NCBI RefSeq assembly: GCF_019316905.1
Contig: NZ_CP079216.1
Location: 992,001 to 1,056,000 of the forward strand
Direction of reading: 5' to 3'
From: Tessaracoccus palaemonis
GTDB lineage: Bacteria; Actinomycetota; Actinomycetes; Propionibacteriales; Propionibacteriaceae
Length of the DNA: 64,000 bases
Each line of letters begins with the position of its first letter. The first letter of the stretch is position 1. The notes below the pieces were generated by a model that saw nothing but the letters and a program-made list of their open reading frames with translations, was not told where the DNA came from and searched no databases. The position numbers were made by a program, and so were the translations under genes. Shown one piece after another: positions 40,962 through 52,314 of the stretch.

Positions 40962-42353
40962 ATGACTACAGCTGATGCCTCCCGGGACCGGTGGCTGAAC
41001 GGGCTTCCCGCGGAGCCCGTGCAGCGCCGGTGGTACTCGCGGCTGCTGCGCAGCCCGCTGTTCTGGCTCGCTGTGGTGCTGATCCCCTTCTACGCCTACT
41101 GCCTCGTCGACCAGTACTGGCTGCTCAGCCCGTCCGAGACGTTCGAGGACGGTTCGATGACGCTGGGCATCAGCAACGAGGCGTTCCGCCGGGCCGCGTT
41201 CTACGCGATGTGGACGGCGATGGCCTACTCGGCCCTGTTCATCTGGCTCGACCGGTTCCGCACGTCGAACCCGCTGGTGTGGCTGCTGACGTTCGGCTGG
41301 GGCGCCTGCGCGGCCACGTGGTTCTCGATCTATGTGAACTCGTGGGCCGGCGAGATGATGGCGACGACTGAGGCCAACTCGGACTCGGGTTCGCGCGCCG
41401 CGGTGTTCTCCGCGCCGTTCGTCGAGGAGTTCGCCAAGGCGACCATCCTGATCCTGCTCGTGGTCCTGTGGCGCAACAAGGTGGTCTCGCGCCTGTCGAT
41501 GGTCGCGCTCGCCGGGCTCTCGGCCGTCGGGTTCGCCTTCACCGAGAACATCATCTACTACTCGCGCGTGTGGATGCAGGCCACGCACGACATCACCATC
41601 GCCGACCCCGAGGCGACGATGGTGCAGCTGGTCATGCTGCGCGGGGTCTACACGTCCTTCGGGCACCCGCTGTTCACGATCATGACCGCCTCCGGGCTGG
41701 TCATCGGGCTCGGCGCCCGGAGCAAGATCGTCCGCGTGCTCGCCCCGCTCGGCGGATTCATGCTCGCCTGCGCGGGCCACATGCTCTTCAACGGCCTGTC
41801 GTCGACGAACTCGACCTCGGCGCTGATGTTCCCGTACTACCTTGCGCTGGCGCTGGTGGCGGTCATCGTCATCTCGCTGATCGTCAGCGTGGTGGGCAAC
41901 GGCCAGGTCCTCAAGGCCCGGCTGGGCGACTACCAGCGCGCCGGCTGGCTCACGCCGCGCCAGGTCGAGGTCTACGGCGGCCCGCTGCGCCGCATCAAGC
42001 TGATCTGGTTCTCCATCTTCCGCGGCCCCCGCGTGTGGTGGCAGACCACCAGGCTGCTGCGCAGGGCCACCGAGCTGGCCTACCTGCGCAACTCCATGGC
42101 CCGCGGCACGGTCGCCGGCCCGGGCGACGACCGCGCGCATGAGCTGATCACCGAGATCAACCAGCTGGCCGTCGGGGGGAAGGCGCTGAGCGACTACCGC
42201 GGACTCAAGGTCCTCCCGCCCCGACGCCGCCGCCGCGCTGTGCCGCCCCCGACGGGCGGGCACCTCCCGCAGGGACAGCTGACCGATGCCTACCCGCCCC
42301 CCGTCGCACCCGGCCCGGCCGGCGTCGGCGGCAACTGGCCGGCACCTCGATGA
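40962..42353 (+). CDS. PrsW-family intramembrane metalloprotease
   Basis: A 463-residue membrane protein with about eight hydrophobic segments followed by a cytosolic C-terminal tail rich in Pro and Arg. PrsW signature residues are present: FVEEFAKATILIL (tandem Glu), GFAFTENIIYYSR, SFGHPLFTIMT and LACAGHMLFNGLSS, the conserved Glu/His set proposed to bind zinc. In Bacillus PrsW cleaves an anti-sigma factor; no anti-sigma gene is adjacent here. The start is set by a -10 box 10 nt upstream. Its stop overlaps the next GTPase ATG by 4 nt. Confidence 0.88.
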   Translation: MTTADASRDRWLNGLPAEPVQRRWYSRLLRSPLFWLAVVLIPFYAYCLVDQYWLLSPSETFEDGSMTLGISNEAFRRAAFYAMWTAMAYSALFIWLDRFRTSNPLVWLLTFGWGACAATWFSIYVNSWAGEMMATTEANSDSGSRAAVFSAPFVEEFAKATILILLVVLWRNKVVSRLSMVALAGLSAVGFAFTENIIYYSRVWMQATHDITIADPEATMVQLVMLRGVYTSFGHPLFTIMTASGLVIGLGARSKIVRVLAPLGGFMLACAGHMLFNGLSSTNSTSALMFPYYLALALVAVIVISLIVSVVGNGQVLKARLGDYQRAGWLTPRQVEVYGGPLRRIKLIWFSIFRGPRVWWQTTRLLRRATELAYLRNSMARGTVAGPGDDRAHELITEINQLAVGGKALSDYRGLKVLPPRRRRRAVPPPTGGHLPQGQLTDAYPPPVAPGPAGVGGNWPAPR

Positions 42354-44074
42354 GCGGCGCCGAGCAGCTGACCGCTGCCTTCCGCCGCCTCGACGCGACG
42401 CTGCCGCTCGCGCAGTTCCCGCTGCCGATCGAGGGGGCCGAGGCGCTGCGTTCGCTCGCGGGCTCGATGGCCCACCAGGTCCGCGACTACCTCCTGCCCC
42501 GCGCAGCGCGCCTTGACGCCCCGCTGCTGGCCGTCGTCGGCGGCTCGACCGGCGCCGGCAAGTCGACGCTCGTCAACTCGATCCTGCGCTCCCAGGTGAC
42601 CAGGCCCGGCGTGCTGCGCCCGACCACGAAGTCGCCGGTGCTGGTGTGCCACCCGAGCGACGAGGCGTGGTTCCGCACCGAACACGTCCTGCCCGACCTC
42701 GTCCGCACCGACACGCAGCTGCACGACTCCCGCGCGCTGCACATCGTCGCCACCGAGGCGCTCCCGCCCGGCCTGGCGCTGCTCGATGCCCCCGACATCG
42801 ACTCGATCGACGACGCCAACCGCAGCCTCGCGCGGCAGCTGCTCTTCGCCGCCGACCTGTGGCTGTTCGTCACCTCCGCCGCGCGCTACGCCGACGCGGT
42901 GCCGTGGGAGTACCTCGCCACCGCGGCCGAGCGCAACACCGTCGTCGCCGTCATCGTGAACCGCTGCCCACCCGGCGCGCTATCCGACATCGGCGGCCAC
43001 CTCGCGCAGCTGCTCTCCGAGCGGGGCCTGCCGCAGGCGAAGCTGTTCGCCGTCGCCGAGCGGGCGCTGCCGTCCGACGGCATGGTGCCCCCGGGCGACG
43101 TCTCCGGCATCCGCCAGTGGCTGGGCCAGCTGACCTCCGAGTCGGGCGCCCGCGCCCAGGTCGCGGTCCAGAGCCTCGCGGGCTCCGTCCGATCCCTCGA
43201 CGCGCAGCTCACCGAGCTGACCGCCGGAGTGCAGCGCCAGCGTGACGCGCTGGCCGAGCTGCGCCGCGAGACCGTGGCTCCCTACCAGCGCGCCGCCGCG
43301 GCTGTCGCGGAGGCGGCGGGAGACGGCTCGCTCCTGCGCGGCGAGATCCTCAGCCGCTGGCAGGACCTCGTCGGCACCGGCGAGTTCATGCGCTCGGTCG
43401 AGGAGCGCATCAGCGCGATCCGTGACCGCATCTCCGGCTGGTTCAAGGGCGAGCCGAAGGTCGAGGCCATGGAGGTCGCGATCGCAGACTCCCTGACCGC
43501 CGTCCTGCTGGAGGCGGGGGAGCGGGCCGCTGAGGAGACCGCCGCCTCGTGGTCCCTGACCCGCTGGGGCCGCGACATCCTGTCGGCCGCCCCGCACCTG
43601 CAGCGCGCCTCCGAGCAGTTCCCCGAGGCCGCGGCCGCAGCGATCCGCGCCTGGCAGACCGACGTGCTGAGCCTTGTCGAGCAGCAGGGCCGCGGCAAGC
43701 GCATGAAGGCCCGGTTCCTGGCCATCGGCACCAACGTCGTCGGCGCCGCCCTGATCATCGTCGTGTTCGCGTCCACCGGCGGGCTGACCACCGCAGAGAT
43801 CGGCATCGCGGGAGGCACCTCTCTGCTTGCCCAGCGGCTGCTCGAGGCCGTTTTCGGGGAGGACGCCGTCCGGCGCCTCGCCGAGCACGCCCGACGCCAA
43901 CTCCACGACCGCGTCGACGACGCGCTCGCCGACGAGGCCGCGCGCTACATCCAGATCCTGGAGACGCTGTCGGTGGCCGGCGACGCGACAGAGAAACTCC
44001 AGGCCGCAGCGGCCGACCTGCGCGACGCAGCCCGCGCCGCCTTCGACGACCTGACAGCCCCGGAGCTCACCTGA
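42350..44074 (+). CDS. Dynamin-like/YfjP-type GTPase, first of a pair
   Basis: A 574-residue P-loop GTPase: G1 VVGGSTGAGKST (63-73), G2 around RPTTKSPVLV, G3 LDAPDIDS and G4-like VNRCPPG. After the GTPase domain comes a helical region, then a hydrophobic hairpin near residues 462-490 (NVVGAALIIVVFASTG, GIAGGTSLLAQ), then a helical tail. This is the arrangement of bacterial dynamin-like membrane-remodelling proteins and of actinobacterial paired GTPases. It overlaps both prsW and the next GTPase (stop/start overlap), so the three are made together. Function unknown. Confidence 0.8.
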   Translation: MSGAEQLTAAFRRLDATLPLAQFPLPIEGAEALRSLAGSMAHQVRDYLLPRAARLDAPLLAVVGGSTGAGKSTLVNSILRSQVTRPGVLRPTTKSPVLVCHPSDEAWFRTEHVLPDLVRTDTQLHDSRALHIVATEALPPGLALLDAPDIDSIDDANRSLARQLLFAADLWLFVTSAARYADAVPWEYLATAAERNTVVAVIVNRCPPGALSDIGGHLAQLLSERGLPQAKLFAVAERALPSDGMVPPGDVSGIRQWLGQLTSESGARAQVAVQSLAGSVRSLDAQLTELTAGVQRQRDALAELRRETVAPYQRAAAAVAEAAGDGSLLRGEILSRWQDLVGTGEFMRSVEERISAIRDRISGWFKGEPKVEAMEVAIADSLTAVLLEAGERAAEETAASWSLTRWGRDILSAAPHLQRASEQFPEAAAAAIRAWQTDVLSLVEQQGRGKRMKARFLAIGTNVVGAALIIVVFASTGGLTTAEIGIAGGTSLLAQRLLEAVFGEDAVRRLAEHARRQLHDRVDDALADEAARYIQILETLSVAGDATEKLQAAAADLRDAARAAFDDLTAPELT

Positions 44075-45675
44075 TGACCCTGACCGACCAGCTCGCGTAC
44101 CTCAACCAGGCCGTCGAGCACGTCTCCGGGCGCGTCCCGGCCGAGACCGAGGCCCACGCCCGCCACGTGCTTGCGCACGCCGGCAGGCGGCTGGCGGCCG
44201 GCCCGCAGACCGTCGTCGCGCTCGGCGGAGCCACCGGCTCGGGCAAGTCCAGCCTCTTCAACGCCATCAGCGGCACCCGGCTCGCCGAGCAGGGCGCCCG
44301 CCGTCCGACGACCTCGAAGACGCTGGCCGTCAGCTTCTCCGCGACCAACCCGCCGCTGCTGGACCTGCTGGGCGTCGAGCGCCGCCACGAGGCGGAGCCC
44401 CCGACGCCGGCCTTCGCCGACGTCGTGCTGCTCGACCTCCCCGACCACGACTCGACCAGCCGGGTGCATCGCGACGAGGTCGACCGGATGGTCGGCCTGG
44501 TCGACCAGTTCGTCTGGGTCCTCGACCCGCAGAAATACGCCGACGCGGCCATCCACAAGCGCTACCTGCAGCCGCTCGCCGGGCACCGCGAGGTCATCAC
44601 CGTCGTCCTCAACCACGCCGACCTCCTCAACCCGGAGGCCCGGGCGCAGTGCCTCGCCGACGTCCGCCGCCTGCTCGACTCCGACGGCCTGACCGGCGTG
44701 CCGCTCATCGCCACCAGCGCCCTGACGGGCATGGGGCTCGAGGAGCTCCGGGCCCGGCTCGGCCTGCTGGCCCAGTCCAAGAAGGCGGCGGCGCAGCGGC
44801 TGGCCGCCGACGTCGACGAGGTGGCCCGCGAGCTCGACCACGCGCTGGGCCGGATCGACGTGCCCGCACCCGGGCGCGAGGTGCTCGACCGCGTCACCGT
44901 CGAGCTGTCGGCCGCGGCGGGCGTGCCGGTCGTCGTCGACGCCGTGCGTGACTCCGTGCGCCACCGGGGGCGGCTCGCCACCGGCTGGCCGCTGGTCAAG
45001 TGGATCGGCCGCCTGAAGCCCGACCCGCTGCGCCGCCTGCGGCTCGGGGAGGCGCAGCCGCGGCCCGAGCTGGAGTCGGCCCCGGTGGTCGAGCGCAGCT
45101 CCCTGCCGACCCGGTCCCCGGCCTCGACCGCCCACCAGTCCGCAGCCCTGCGCACCATCGTCGGCGCCGTCGGCGACCCGCTGCCCGGACCCTGGCGCCA
45201 GGGCGTCGTCGACGCGCTGCGTGCCGCGGAGCCCCGCCTCCCGGATGAGCTCGACCGCGCCGTGGTGACCACCGACCTGCGCGTGGCCAGGAACCCCGCC
45301 TGGTGGCAGGTCATCCGCGCGCTGCAGTGGGTGCTGATCGCTGTGGTGGTCGTCGGGCTGGGCTGGCTCACCCTGAACGCCGCGCTCGGCTACCTCGGGC
45401 TCCCGCCGTTCGCCAGCTATCCGCTCGGGCCCGCGGGCGGCCTGCAGGTCCCGGTTCCCACGGTGCTGCTGCTCGGCGGCGTCGTCGGCGGCATCCTGAC
45501 CTCGGGCCTGTCCCAGCTGGCGATCAACGCGGCGGCGGGCTCCTCGGCACGCCGAGCGCAGAAGGCGCTGAGGTCGTCGGTCGAGGCCGTCGCCGAGCGG
45601 AGCCTCGTCGGCCCGGCGATGGCCCAGGTGCAGGATTACGCGGCCGCGCGCGCCGCCATCGACAGGCTCCTCTGA
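44074..45675 (+). CDS. Dynamin-like/YfjP-type GTPase, second of a pair
   Basis: A 533-residue partner: G1 ALGGATGSGKSS (49-60), G2 RPTTSKTLAVSF, G3 VLLDLPDHDST, G4-like LNHADLL and G5-like IATSALTGMGL. Two membrane segments near residues 415-460 (WVLIAVVVVGLGWLTLNAALGYLG and a Gly-rich VPTVLLLGGVVGGILTSGL) would anchor it. ATG 44074 shares one base with the upstream stop. Side-by-side unequal GTPases suggest a heteromeric membrane-bound machine, as in paired bacterial dynamins. Confidence 0.82.
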   Translation: MTLTDQLAYLNQAVEHVSGRVPAETEAHARHVLAHAGRRLAAGPQTVVALGGATGSGKSSLFNAISGTRLAEQGARRPTTSKTLAVSFSATNPPLLDLLGVERRHEAEPPTPAFADVVLLDLPDHDSTSRVHRDEVDRMVGLVDQFVWVLDPQKYADAAIHKRYLQPLAGHREVITVVLNHADLLNPEARAQCLADVRRLLDSDGLTGVPLIATSALTGMGLEELRARLGLLAQSKKAAAQRLAADVDEVARELDHALGRIDVPAPGREVLDRVTVELSAAAGVPVVVDAVRDSVRHRGRLATGWPLVKWIGRLKPDPLRRLRLGEAQPRPELESAPVVERSSLPTRSPASTAHQSAALRTIVGAVGDPLPGPWRQGVVDALRAAEPRLPDELDRAVVTTDLRVARNPAWWQVIRALQWVLIAVVVVGLGWLTLNAALGYLGLPPFASYPLGPAGGLQVPVPTVLLLGGVVGGILTSGLSQLAINAAAGSSARRAQKALRSSVEAVAERSLVGPAMAQVQDYAAARAAIDRLL

Positions 45676-45742
45676 GGAGCGGATGCGACCCGGTCGGGGC
45701 AAGCTGGCATACTTGCCTGCGGTCAACGCGAAGGGAGCCCTG

Positions 45743-47422
<1,680 letters not shown>

Positions 47423-47429
47423 CCGGACG

Positions 47430-47461
47430 GGCGCGTCACCGCTCCCAGAGCGTGACGCGCC
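47430..47461. terminator. Bidirectional hairpin between convergent genes
   Basis: GGCGCGTCAC (47430-47439) pairs with GTGACGCGCC (47452-47461); the inner CGCTC/GAGCG extends the stem with one bulge. It sits after ettA and overlaps the last codons of the opposing membrane-protein gene. Confidence 0.65.
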
Positions 47462-48968
47462 ACCGGCCGTGGAAGGAGCCGGCGTCCGTGCGGGTGAGCC
47501 CCGCAGCCATCAGCTGGTCGCGGAGATGTGCATACGTCGCGCGCGGCTTCGACCGTGCGAAGTGGATCCAGATGGCGGAGGTGGCGTCGGCCAGTTCGGC
47601 CCTGCGCTCCTTCTGGGGTCTTACGTCGCGCCAGACGTTCGGGCTGTCCGGGGCCGGGGTCGTCAGGATGTTGGACGCGAAGAGTTCGGGGTCGGCCTGC
47701 GCGAAGTAGTAGCTCGCGCCCGTGCCGTCGATCAGCACGACCGCCTCGGGGTGCTCCGCACGGAGGTCGTCGACGAAGGCCAGCAGATCGACGATGGGGT
47801 TGTCGTGCCCCTCGACATCGCGGATCGCGATGTGCGTCGGCGCACCGAGGTACGCGACCGCGACGACGAGCGTCGCCGCGACGAGCGTCTGCACCGCTGG
47901 GCGGAGGGCACGGGGCAGCACCCTGGCCACCAGCAGCCCGAGCTGCGTCGCGCCCACCGCGGCGAGGGCGGCCGCCGGGAGGATCAGGGGCATCCAGTAG
48001 CGCACCCGGATGAACTGGGCGTGCACGATGCCGGCCACGACGCCGCCGACCAGCGGCACGAGTAGCCAGATCCATGCTGTGCCGAGGAACCGGCGCATCG
48101 CCGGCGTGAACAGCGAGATGAGCGAGGCGGCGATCAGGGCAAGCAGCAGCCAGGTGGTCGCGTCGGCCTCTCTCGCTCCGGAGGCGACGCGCTGCGCGGC
48201 GTCGACGATCAGTTCGGCGGTGGGGCTCTGGGCCTGCACGGGCCCGGTGCCGTGCGACGCGATGTGGATCACCGGCAGCACGGCGACGGCGGCCGCCGCG
48301 GCCAGCGGGGCCAGCAGCCGCACGCGCGCCACGAACCAGCCGTGCCGCGACGGCAGGGCGACACACCACAGGGCGGCGATGCCCATGGCGCCCCACTGCA
48401 GCAGCCCGAAGAGGGAGGCGGCGGGGATGGCGAGCAGGGACATGCACAGCACGACGGCGTGGACGGGGGAGGGCCTCCGCTCGTCGGCGGGGGAGTTCCA
48501 CCTGTCGAACGACCACCAGGCGATGGCCGTGACGGCGAGCAGGAGCGCAGCCGGGCGGGCCTCCTGCGCGTAGCGGGACAGGCCCGGCAGCGCCACCAGG
48601 ATCCCGGCGGCCACCACGCCGGCGACCCGGCCGTGGTGGCGCGACACGAGGAGGTGGACGAACAGGACCGCGACGGCGGCGAGCACGGCCGACAGCGACC
48701 GGATCGCACCGATCGTGACCTCCCCGGGCAGGAGGTCAACCCACAGCTTCGCGACCAGGTAGTAGGGCAGGAGCGGCGCGTCAGTCCCGTCCCACAGGAG
48801 CAGCAGTTGGTCCCAGGATCGGGTCCGCAGCGTCTCGTACGTGACGCCCTCGTCGGTCCACGCGAAGGGTTGGCCGATGCGCCAGAGGAAGACGCGCAGC
48901 GCTGCACCGAAGCACAGGGCGCCGGTGAGCAGGCCGGCGAGTCGTCGACCGCGCGTGTCGTCACTCAC
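47436..48968 (-). CDS. Membrane glycosyltransferase-like protein (GT-C/GT39 type)
   Basis: A 510-residue integral membrane protein from GTG 48968, with about nine to eleven hydrophobic segments in the first 390 residues and a soluble C-terminal domain. QPFAWTDEGVTYETLR early in the sequence gives an acidic loop after TM1, as in polyprenyl-phosphate-dependent GT-C mannosyltransferases; YAQEARPAALLLA resembles the family loop 4. The C-terminal VVLIDGTGASYYFAQAD domain lies extracellularly. Likely transfers a lipid-linked sugar to cell-envelope targets; acceptor unknown. Confidence 0.68.
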   Translation of the reverse strand: MSDDTRGRRLAGLLTGALCFGAALRVFLWRIGQPFAWTDEGVTYETLRTRSWDQLLLLWDGTDAPLLPYYLVAKLWVDLLPGEVTIGAIRSLSAVLAAVAVLFVHLLVSRHHGRVAGVVAAGILVALPGLSRYAQEARPAALLLAVTAIAWWSFDRWNSPADERRPSPVHAVVLCMSLLAIPAASLFGLLQWGAMGIAALWCVALPSRHGWFVARVRLLAPLAAAAAVAVLPVIHIASHGTGPVQAQSPTAELIVDAAQRVASGAREADATTWLLLALIAASLISLFTPAMRRFLGTAWIWLLVPLVGGVVAGIVHAQFIRVRYWMPLILPAAALAAVGATQLGLLVARVLPRALRPAVQTLVAATLVVAVAYLGAPTHIAIRDVEGHDNPIVDLLAFVDDLRAEHPEAVVLIDGTGASYYFAQADPELFASNILTTPAPDSPNVWRDVRPQKERRAELADATSAIWIHFARSKPRATYAHLRDQLMAAGLTRTDAGSFHGRWRVTLWER

Positions 48969-49030
48969 ACCTGCCACACTAGCCTTGATGACCGGGGCGC
49001 GCCCGGGACGGCGTGATCGTCGGACCCCGC

Positions 49031-49036
49031 TAGGCT
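49031..49036 (+). promoter_or_regulatory. -10 box of the small membrane protein gene
   Basis: TAGGCT, 8 nt before ATG 49045; leaderless arrangement. Confidence 0.4.
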
Positions 49037-49044
49037 GCCGGATC

Positions 49045-49560
49045 ATGTCTTCCCCGGTTCCCGTGCCCCGATATCCCCTCGGCGAGGTCGCCTACCAGTT
49101 GCTCTGGGCAGGCATCGTGCTACTCCCGCTGGTGGCGGGAGGTCTGAGGGCGCTGACCATCCCCGGCGACGTCGTGTTCGCGTTGTACGCGCTGGTGGGG
49201 ATCCCCGCGACGATCGCGATGCAGGCCATGGCCGCCATGCTGGCCTCCACGTATCGCCGCCGCCAGTGGCGGCACTGGCTCGGCCCCGTCGGCGCCTGGA
49301 CCTCGTTCGCCTATTACGGGCTCTGGATCCTGCTGGTCCTCACGATCCCCGACGGGGACCCCGGCGACCCGATCCAGTCCGTCTTCTCCCGGGTCTTCGG
49401 GGTGCCGGCTGCCGAGGCCGCGGTGCCGGTCCTCCTGATCGCCATCGGCCTTGCCTACCTGACCCTGCTCGTCGCGATCCGGGTCGAGGGGGAGCGTGCC
49501 ATCGCCCGCTGGGGCGAGGCCGGGGACGTGTCAGTGGGTCGCGAGCAGCTCGGACAGTGA
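49045..49560 (+). CDS. Small integral membrane protein, unknown function
   Basis: A 171-residue protein with four predicted transmembrane helices (about 18-40, 45-67, 85-103, 128-150) and a cytosolic Arg-rich loop STYRRRQWRHW. No recognised family. It is divergent from the glycosyltransferase-like gene with a short spacer, and its 3' end overlaps the convergent dehydrogenase gene by about 30 nt. Confidence 0.65.
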   Translation: MSSPVPVPRYPLGEVAYQLLWAGIVLLPLVAGGLRALTIPGDVVFALYALVGIPATIAMQAMAAMLASTYRRRQWRHWLGPVGAWTSFAYYGLWILLVLTIPDGDPGDPIQSVFSRVFGVPAAEAAVPVLLIAIGLAYLTLLVAIRVEGERAIARWGEAGDVSVGREQLGQ

Positions 49561-52314
49561 CATGGAGGCACGGCCTGCCAGGGAGGTCAGCTGCGTCTGG
49601 CAGGAGAACCCGTCGGCCAGCACGATGGCGTCGGGGTTGGCCTCGATGGCCGGGCCGAGGTCGTGCTCGAACACCTTCACGCTGACCTCATGGTGGCCCC
49701 GCTCGACGCCGAAGTTCCCGGCCAGGCCGCAGCAGCCACCCACCACGATGAGCTTCGCCCCGGTTGCCTGCAGGAGCTGACGGTCGACGTTCCACCCGAT
49801 CACGGAGGCGTGGTGGCAGTGCGGCTGGGCGACGATCGTGTGCCCGCTCAGGTCAGGGGCGACGAAGTCCTCGTTGGTCGCCAGGAACTCCGCGAGCGTG
49901 AGTACCTTGCCGTTCAGCGCGGCCACGTTGGCATCGTCGGGCAGCAGCTCGGGAGCGTCGCTGCGCCACACGGCGGTGCAGCTCGGCTCGACGCCGACGA
50001 TCGGCACGTCCTGCGCGACGTAGGGGGCCAGCACCCGGGCTGCGTTGGCGAGCTGGCGGCGGGCACCGTCGAGCTGGCCGGTCGAGATCCAGGTCAGGCC
50101 GCAGCAGGCCGTCTCGTTCAGCACCTCGGGCTCGTAGCCGAGGCCGACCAGCACCTTCACCATGGCGGCGAACGACGTCGACTCGAAGCAGTCCGAGAAG
50201 GAGTCGACCCAGATCAGCACCCGGCCCTTCGAGCCGACGGGGATCTCGCCCAGCTGCGATCTGGCGGTCCGCGACGCGAAGCGTGGGATCTGGCGCCGCC
50301 CGTCGACGCCGGCGCCGAACTTGAGGGCCGCGCCGAGCACGGGGGCCTTGCCGACGGCGTTGATGAGGGGCCCGATGCCGGGGATCGCCGTGATGAGGCG
50401 GCCCCAGCGGGGCAGCCAGCCGAGCGCGTAGTGGTTGCGTGGGCGCAGCCGGCCCTTCAGCCGCTCGTGCGTGACGCGGGCCTTGTAGGCGGCCATGTCG
50501 ATGCCGGTGGGGCAGTCGCGGGCGCAGCCCTTGCAGCTGAGGCACAGGTCCAGCGCGGCGGCGACCTCGGGCGAGCGCCAGCCCTGCGAGATCAGCGACC
50601 CGTTGACCATCTCCTGCAGCGCGCGCGCCCGGCCGCGGGTCGAGTCCTTCTCGTCGCGGGTGGCCTGGAAGCTGGGGCACATCACGCCGCCGCCGGCGGT
50701 GGAGTTGGCCAGGCACTTGCCGACGCCCGAGCACTGGTGGACGGCCTCCACGAACTCGGCGTCGGTCGACGACAGCGGGGAGCGGCTGACCGCCACCATG
50801 CGCAGGTCCGCCTCGACGGGGGCAGGGTCGACGAGCACGCCGGGGTTGAGCAGGCCCTCGGGGTCGAAGATCCGCTTGACCCGGCCGAACAGCTCGATGG
50901 CCTCGGGCGTGTACATATGGGGCAGCAGGGCCGAGCGGGCGCGGCCGTCGCCGTGTTCGCCCGACATGGAACCGCCGAACCGGGCCACCAACGCGGCGGC
51001 CTCCTCGACGAAATCCTTGTAGCCCTGCGCCCCGCCGTCCGCGGTCAGGGGGAAGTCGATGCGGCAGTGGACGCACCCGTCGCCGAAGTGCCCGTAGGGG
51101 AGACCCTGCAGGCCGTGGCGCGCCAGGAGCGCATCGAACTCGCGCAGGTAGGTGCCCAGATGCTGCGGCGGCACGGCCGCGTCCTCCCACCCGCCGTAGG
51201 CCGGGCGCTCCAGCGAGACGCCGGCCAGGCCGGCTCCGTCGGCGCGGATCTTCCACAGCTCCGCGGCGCGGGCGGGGTCGTCGACGACCCAGCCCTCCGT
51301 GGCGTGCGCGTAGGCCAGCAGGCGCTCGGCCCGGTCGCGGACCTCGGCCGCATCCTCGCCGACGAGCTCGAGGAACATCCATCCGTCTCCGGCGGGCAGC
51401 ACGCCGACGCTGTCTGGGCCGTTCTTGGCGATCACGACGTCGACGATGCGCCGGTCGAGGCCCTCACAGGCGGTGGGGGAGAACTGCAGGAGGCGGGAGA
51501 TGTCGTCGCCCGCGTCGGGCATCGTCGGGTAGCCGAGAGCCACCATGACGCGCTCGGGAGCGTCGGCGACCAGCTGCACGGTGGCCCGGACGATCACCCC
51601 CAGCGTCCCCTCGGTGCCCGCGAAGAACCGCGGCGTGTCGAAACGGTTCTCGGGCAGCAGGTGCTCCAGGGAGTAGCCGGAGACCTGGCGGCTGAACGTG
51701 CCGAACTCGGTGCGGATGATGCCGAGGTTGGCGGCCACGAGGTTCCGCAGCTCGGGCAGGTCGTCGGTGCCCAGCGTGACCAGTTCCCCGGTGCCGGTGA
51801 TGATGTCCAGGCTCACCACGTTGTCGGCCATCCGGCCGTAGCCAAGGGCGCGGGGGCCGCACGCGTTGTTGCCGATCATGCCGCCGACGGTGCAGCGCGT
51901 CGACGTCGACGGGTCGGGGCCGAGCCTGAGTCCGAAACTCCGCGCCGCGACCTGCAGCTGTTCCTGCACGACGCCTGGGTCGATGACGGCGGTGCGGCTG
52001 GTCTCGTCGATCGAGTGGATCGTGGTCAGGTGCCGGGCCACGTCGATCACCAGGCCGGGGCCGACGGCGTTGCCGGCGCAGGAGGTCCCGGCGCCGCGCG
52101 CCGTGATGGGCATCCCGACCTCGAGGGCCGCGCGGACGACCGCGACCAGCTCTTCGGTGGTCCGCGGGCGTGCCACGGCCTGCGGTGCGACGCGGTAGAG
52201 GGACGCGTCGCTCGAGTAGAGCGCCCGGGTCAGCGTGGAGGTGTCGATGATCTCCGCAAGGTCGCCGAGCCGGTCGAGCAGCAGTTCGTGGGGTGCCGTT
52301 GCCGAGAGAGTCAC
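49531..52314 (-). CDS. FAD-linked oxidase fused to Fe-S/CCG oxidoreductase (D-lactate/glycolate dehydrogenase type)
   Basis: A 927-residue fusion. Residues 1-460 are a PCMH FAD-binding oxidase (RPRTTEELVAVV, GAGTSCAGNAVGPGLVID, CTVGGMIGNNACGPRALGYG). SGEHGDGRARS and KRIFDPEGLLNPG follow, then an Fe-S ferredoxin-like part (LCLSCKGCARDCPTGID) and the C-terminal CCG domains (NETACCGLTW and VVGGCCGLAGNFG). The type oxidises D-lactate, glycolate or 2-hydroxyglutarate and passes electrons to quinones. GTG 52314 overlaps the MarR stop by 4 nt, so the regulator gene is upstream and co-transcribed. No lactate permease is adjacent. Confidence 0.9.
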   Translation of the reverse strand: MTLSATAPHELLLDRLGDLAEIIDTSTLTRALYSSDASLYRVAPQAVARPRTTEELVAVVRAALEVGMPITARGAGTSCAGNAVGPGLVIDVARHLTTIHSIDETSRTAVIDPGVVQEQLQVAARSFGLRLGPDPSTSTRCTVGGMIGNNACGPRALGYGRMADNVVSLDIITGTGELVTLGTDDLPELRNLVAANLGIIRTEFGTFSRQVSGYSLEHLLPENRFDTPRFFAGTEGTLGVIVRATVQLVADAPERVMVALGYPTMPDAGDDISRLLQFSPTACEGLDRRIVDVVIAKNGPDSVGVLPAGDGWMFLELVGEDAAEVRDRAERLLAYAHATEGWVVDDPARAAELWKIRADGAGLAGVSLERPAYGGWEDAAVPPQHLGTYLREFDALLARHGLQGLPYGHFGDGCVHCRIDFPLTADGGAQGYKDFVEEAAALVARFGGSMSGEHGDGRARSALLPHMYTPEAIELFGRVKRIFDPEGLLNPGVLVDPAPVEADLRMVAVSRSPLSSTDAEFVEAVHQCSGVGKCLANSTAGGGVMCPSFQATRDEKDSTRGRARALQEMVNGSLISQGWRSPEVAAALDLCLSCKGCARDCPTGIDMAAYKARVTHERLKGRLRPRNHYALGWLPRWGRLITAIPGIGPLINAVGKAPVLGAALKFGAGVDGRRQIPRFASRTARSQLGEIPVGSKGRVLIWVDSFSDCFESTSFAAMVKVLVGLGYEPEVLNETACCGLTWISTGQLDGARRQLANAARVLAPYVAQDVPIVGVEPSCTAVWRSDAPELLPDDANVAALNGKVLTLAEFLATNEDFVAPDLSGHTIVAQPHCHHASVIGWNVDRQLLQATGAKLIVVGGCCGLAGNFGVERGHHEVSVKVFEHDLGPAIEANPDAIVLADGFSCQTQLTSLAGRASMSLSELLATH

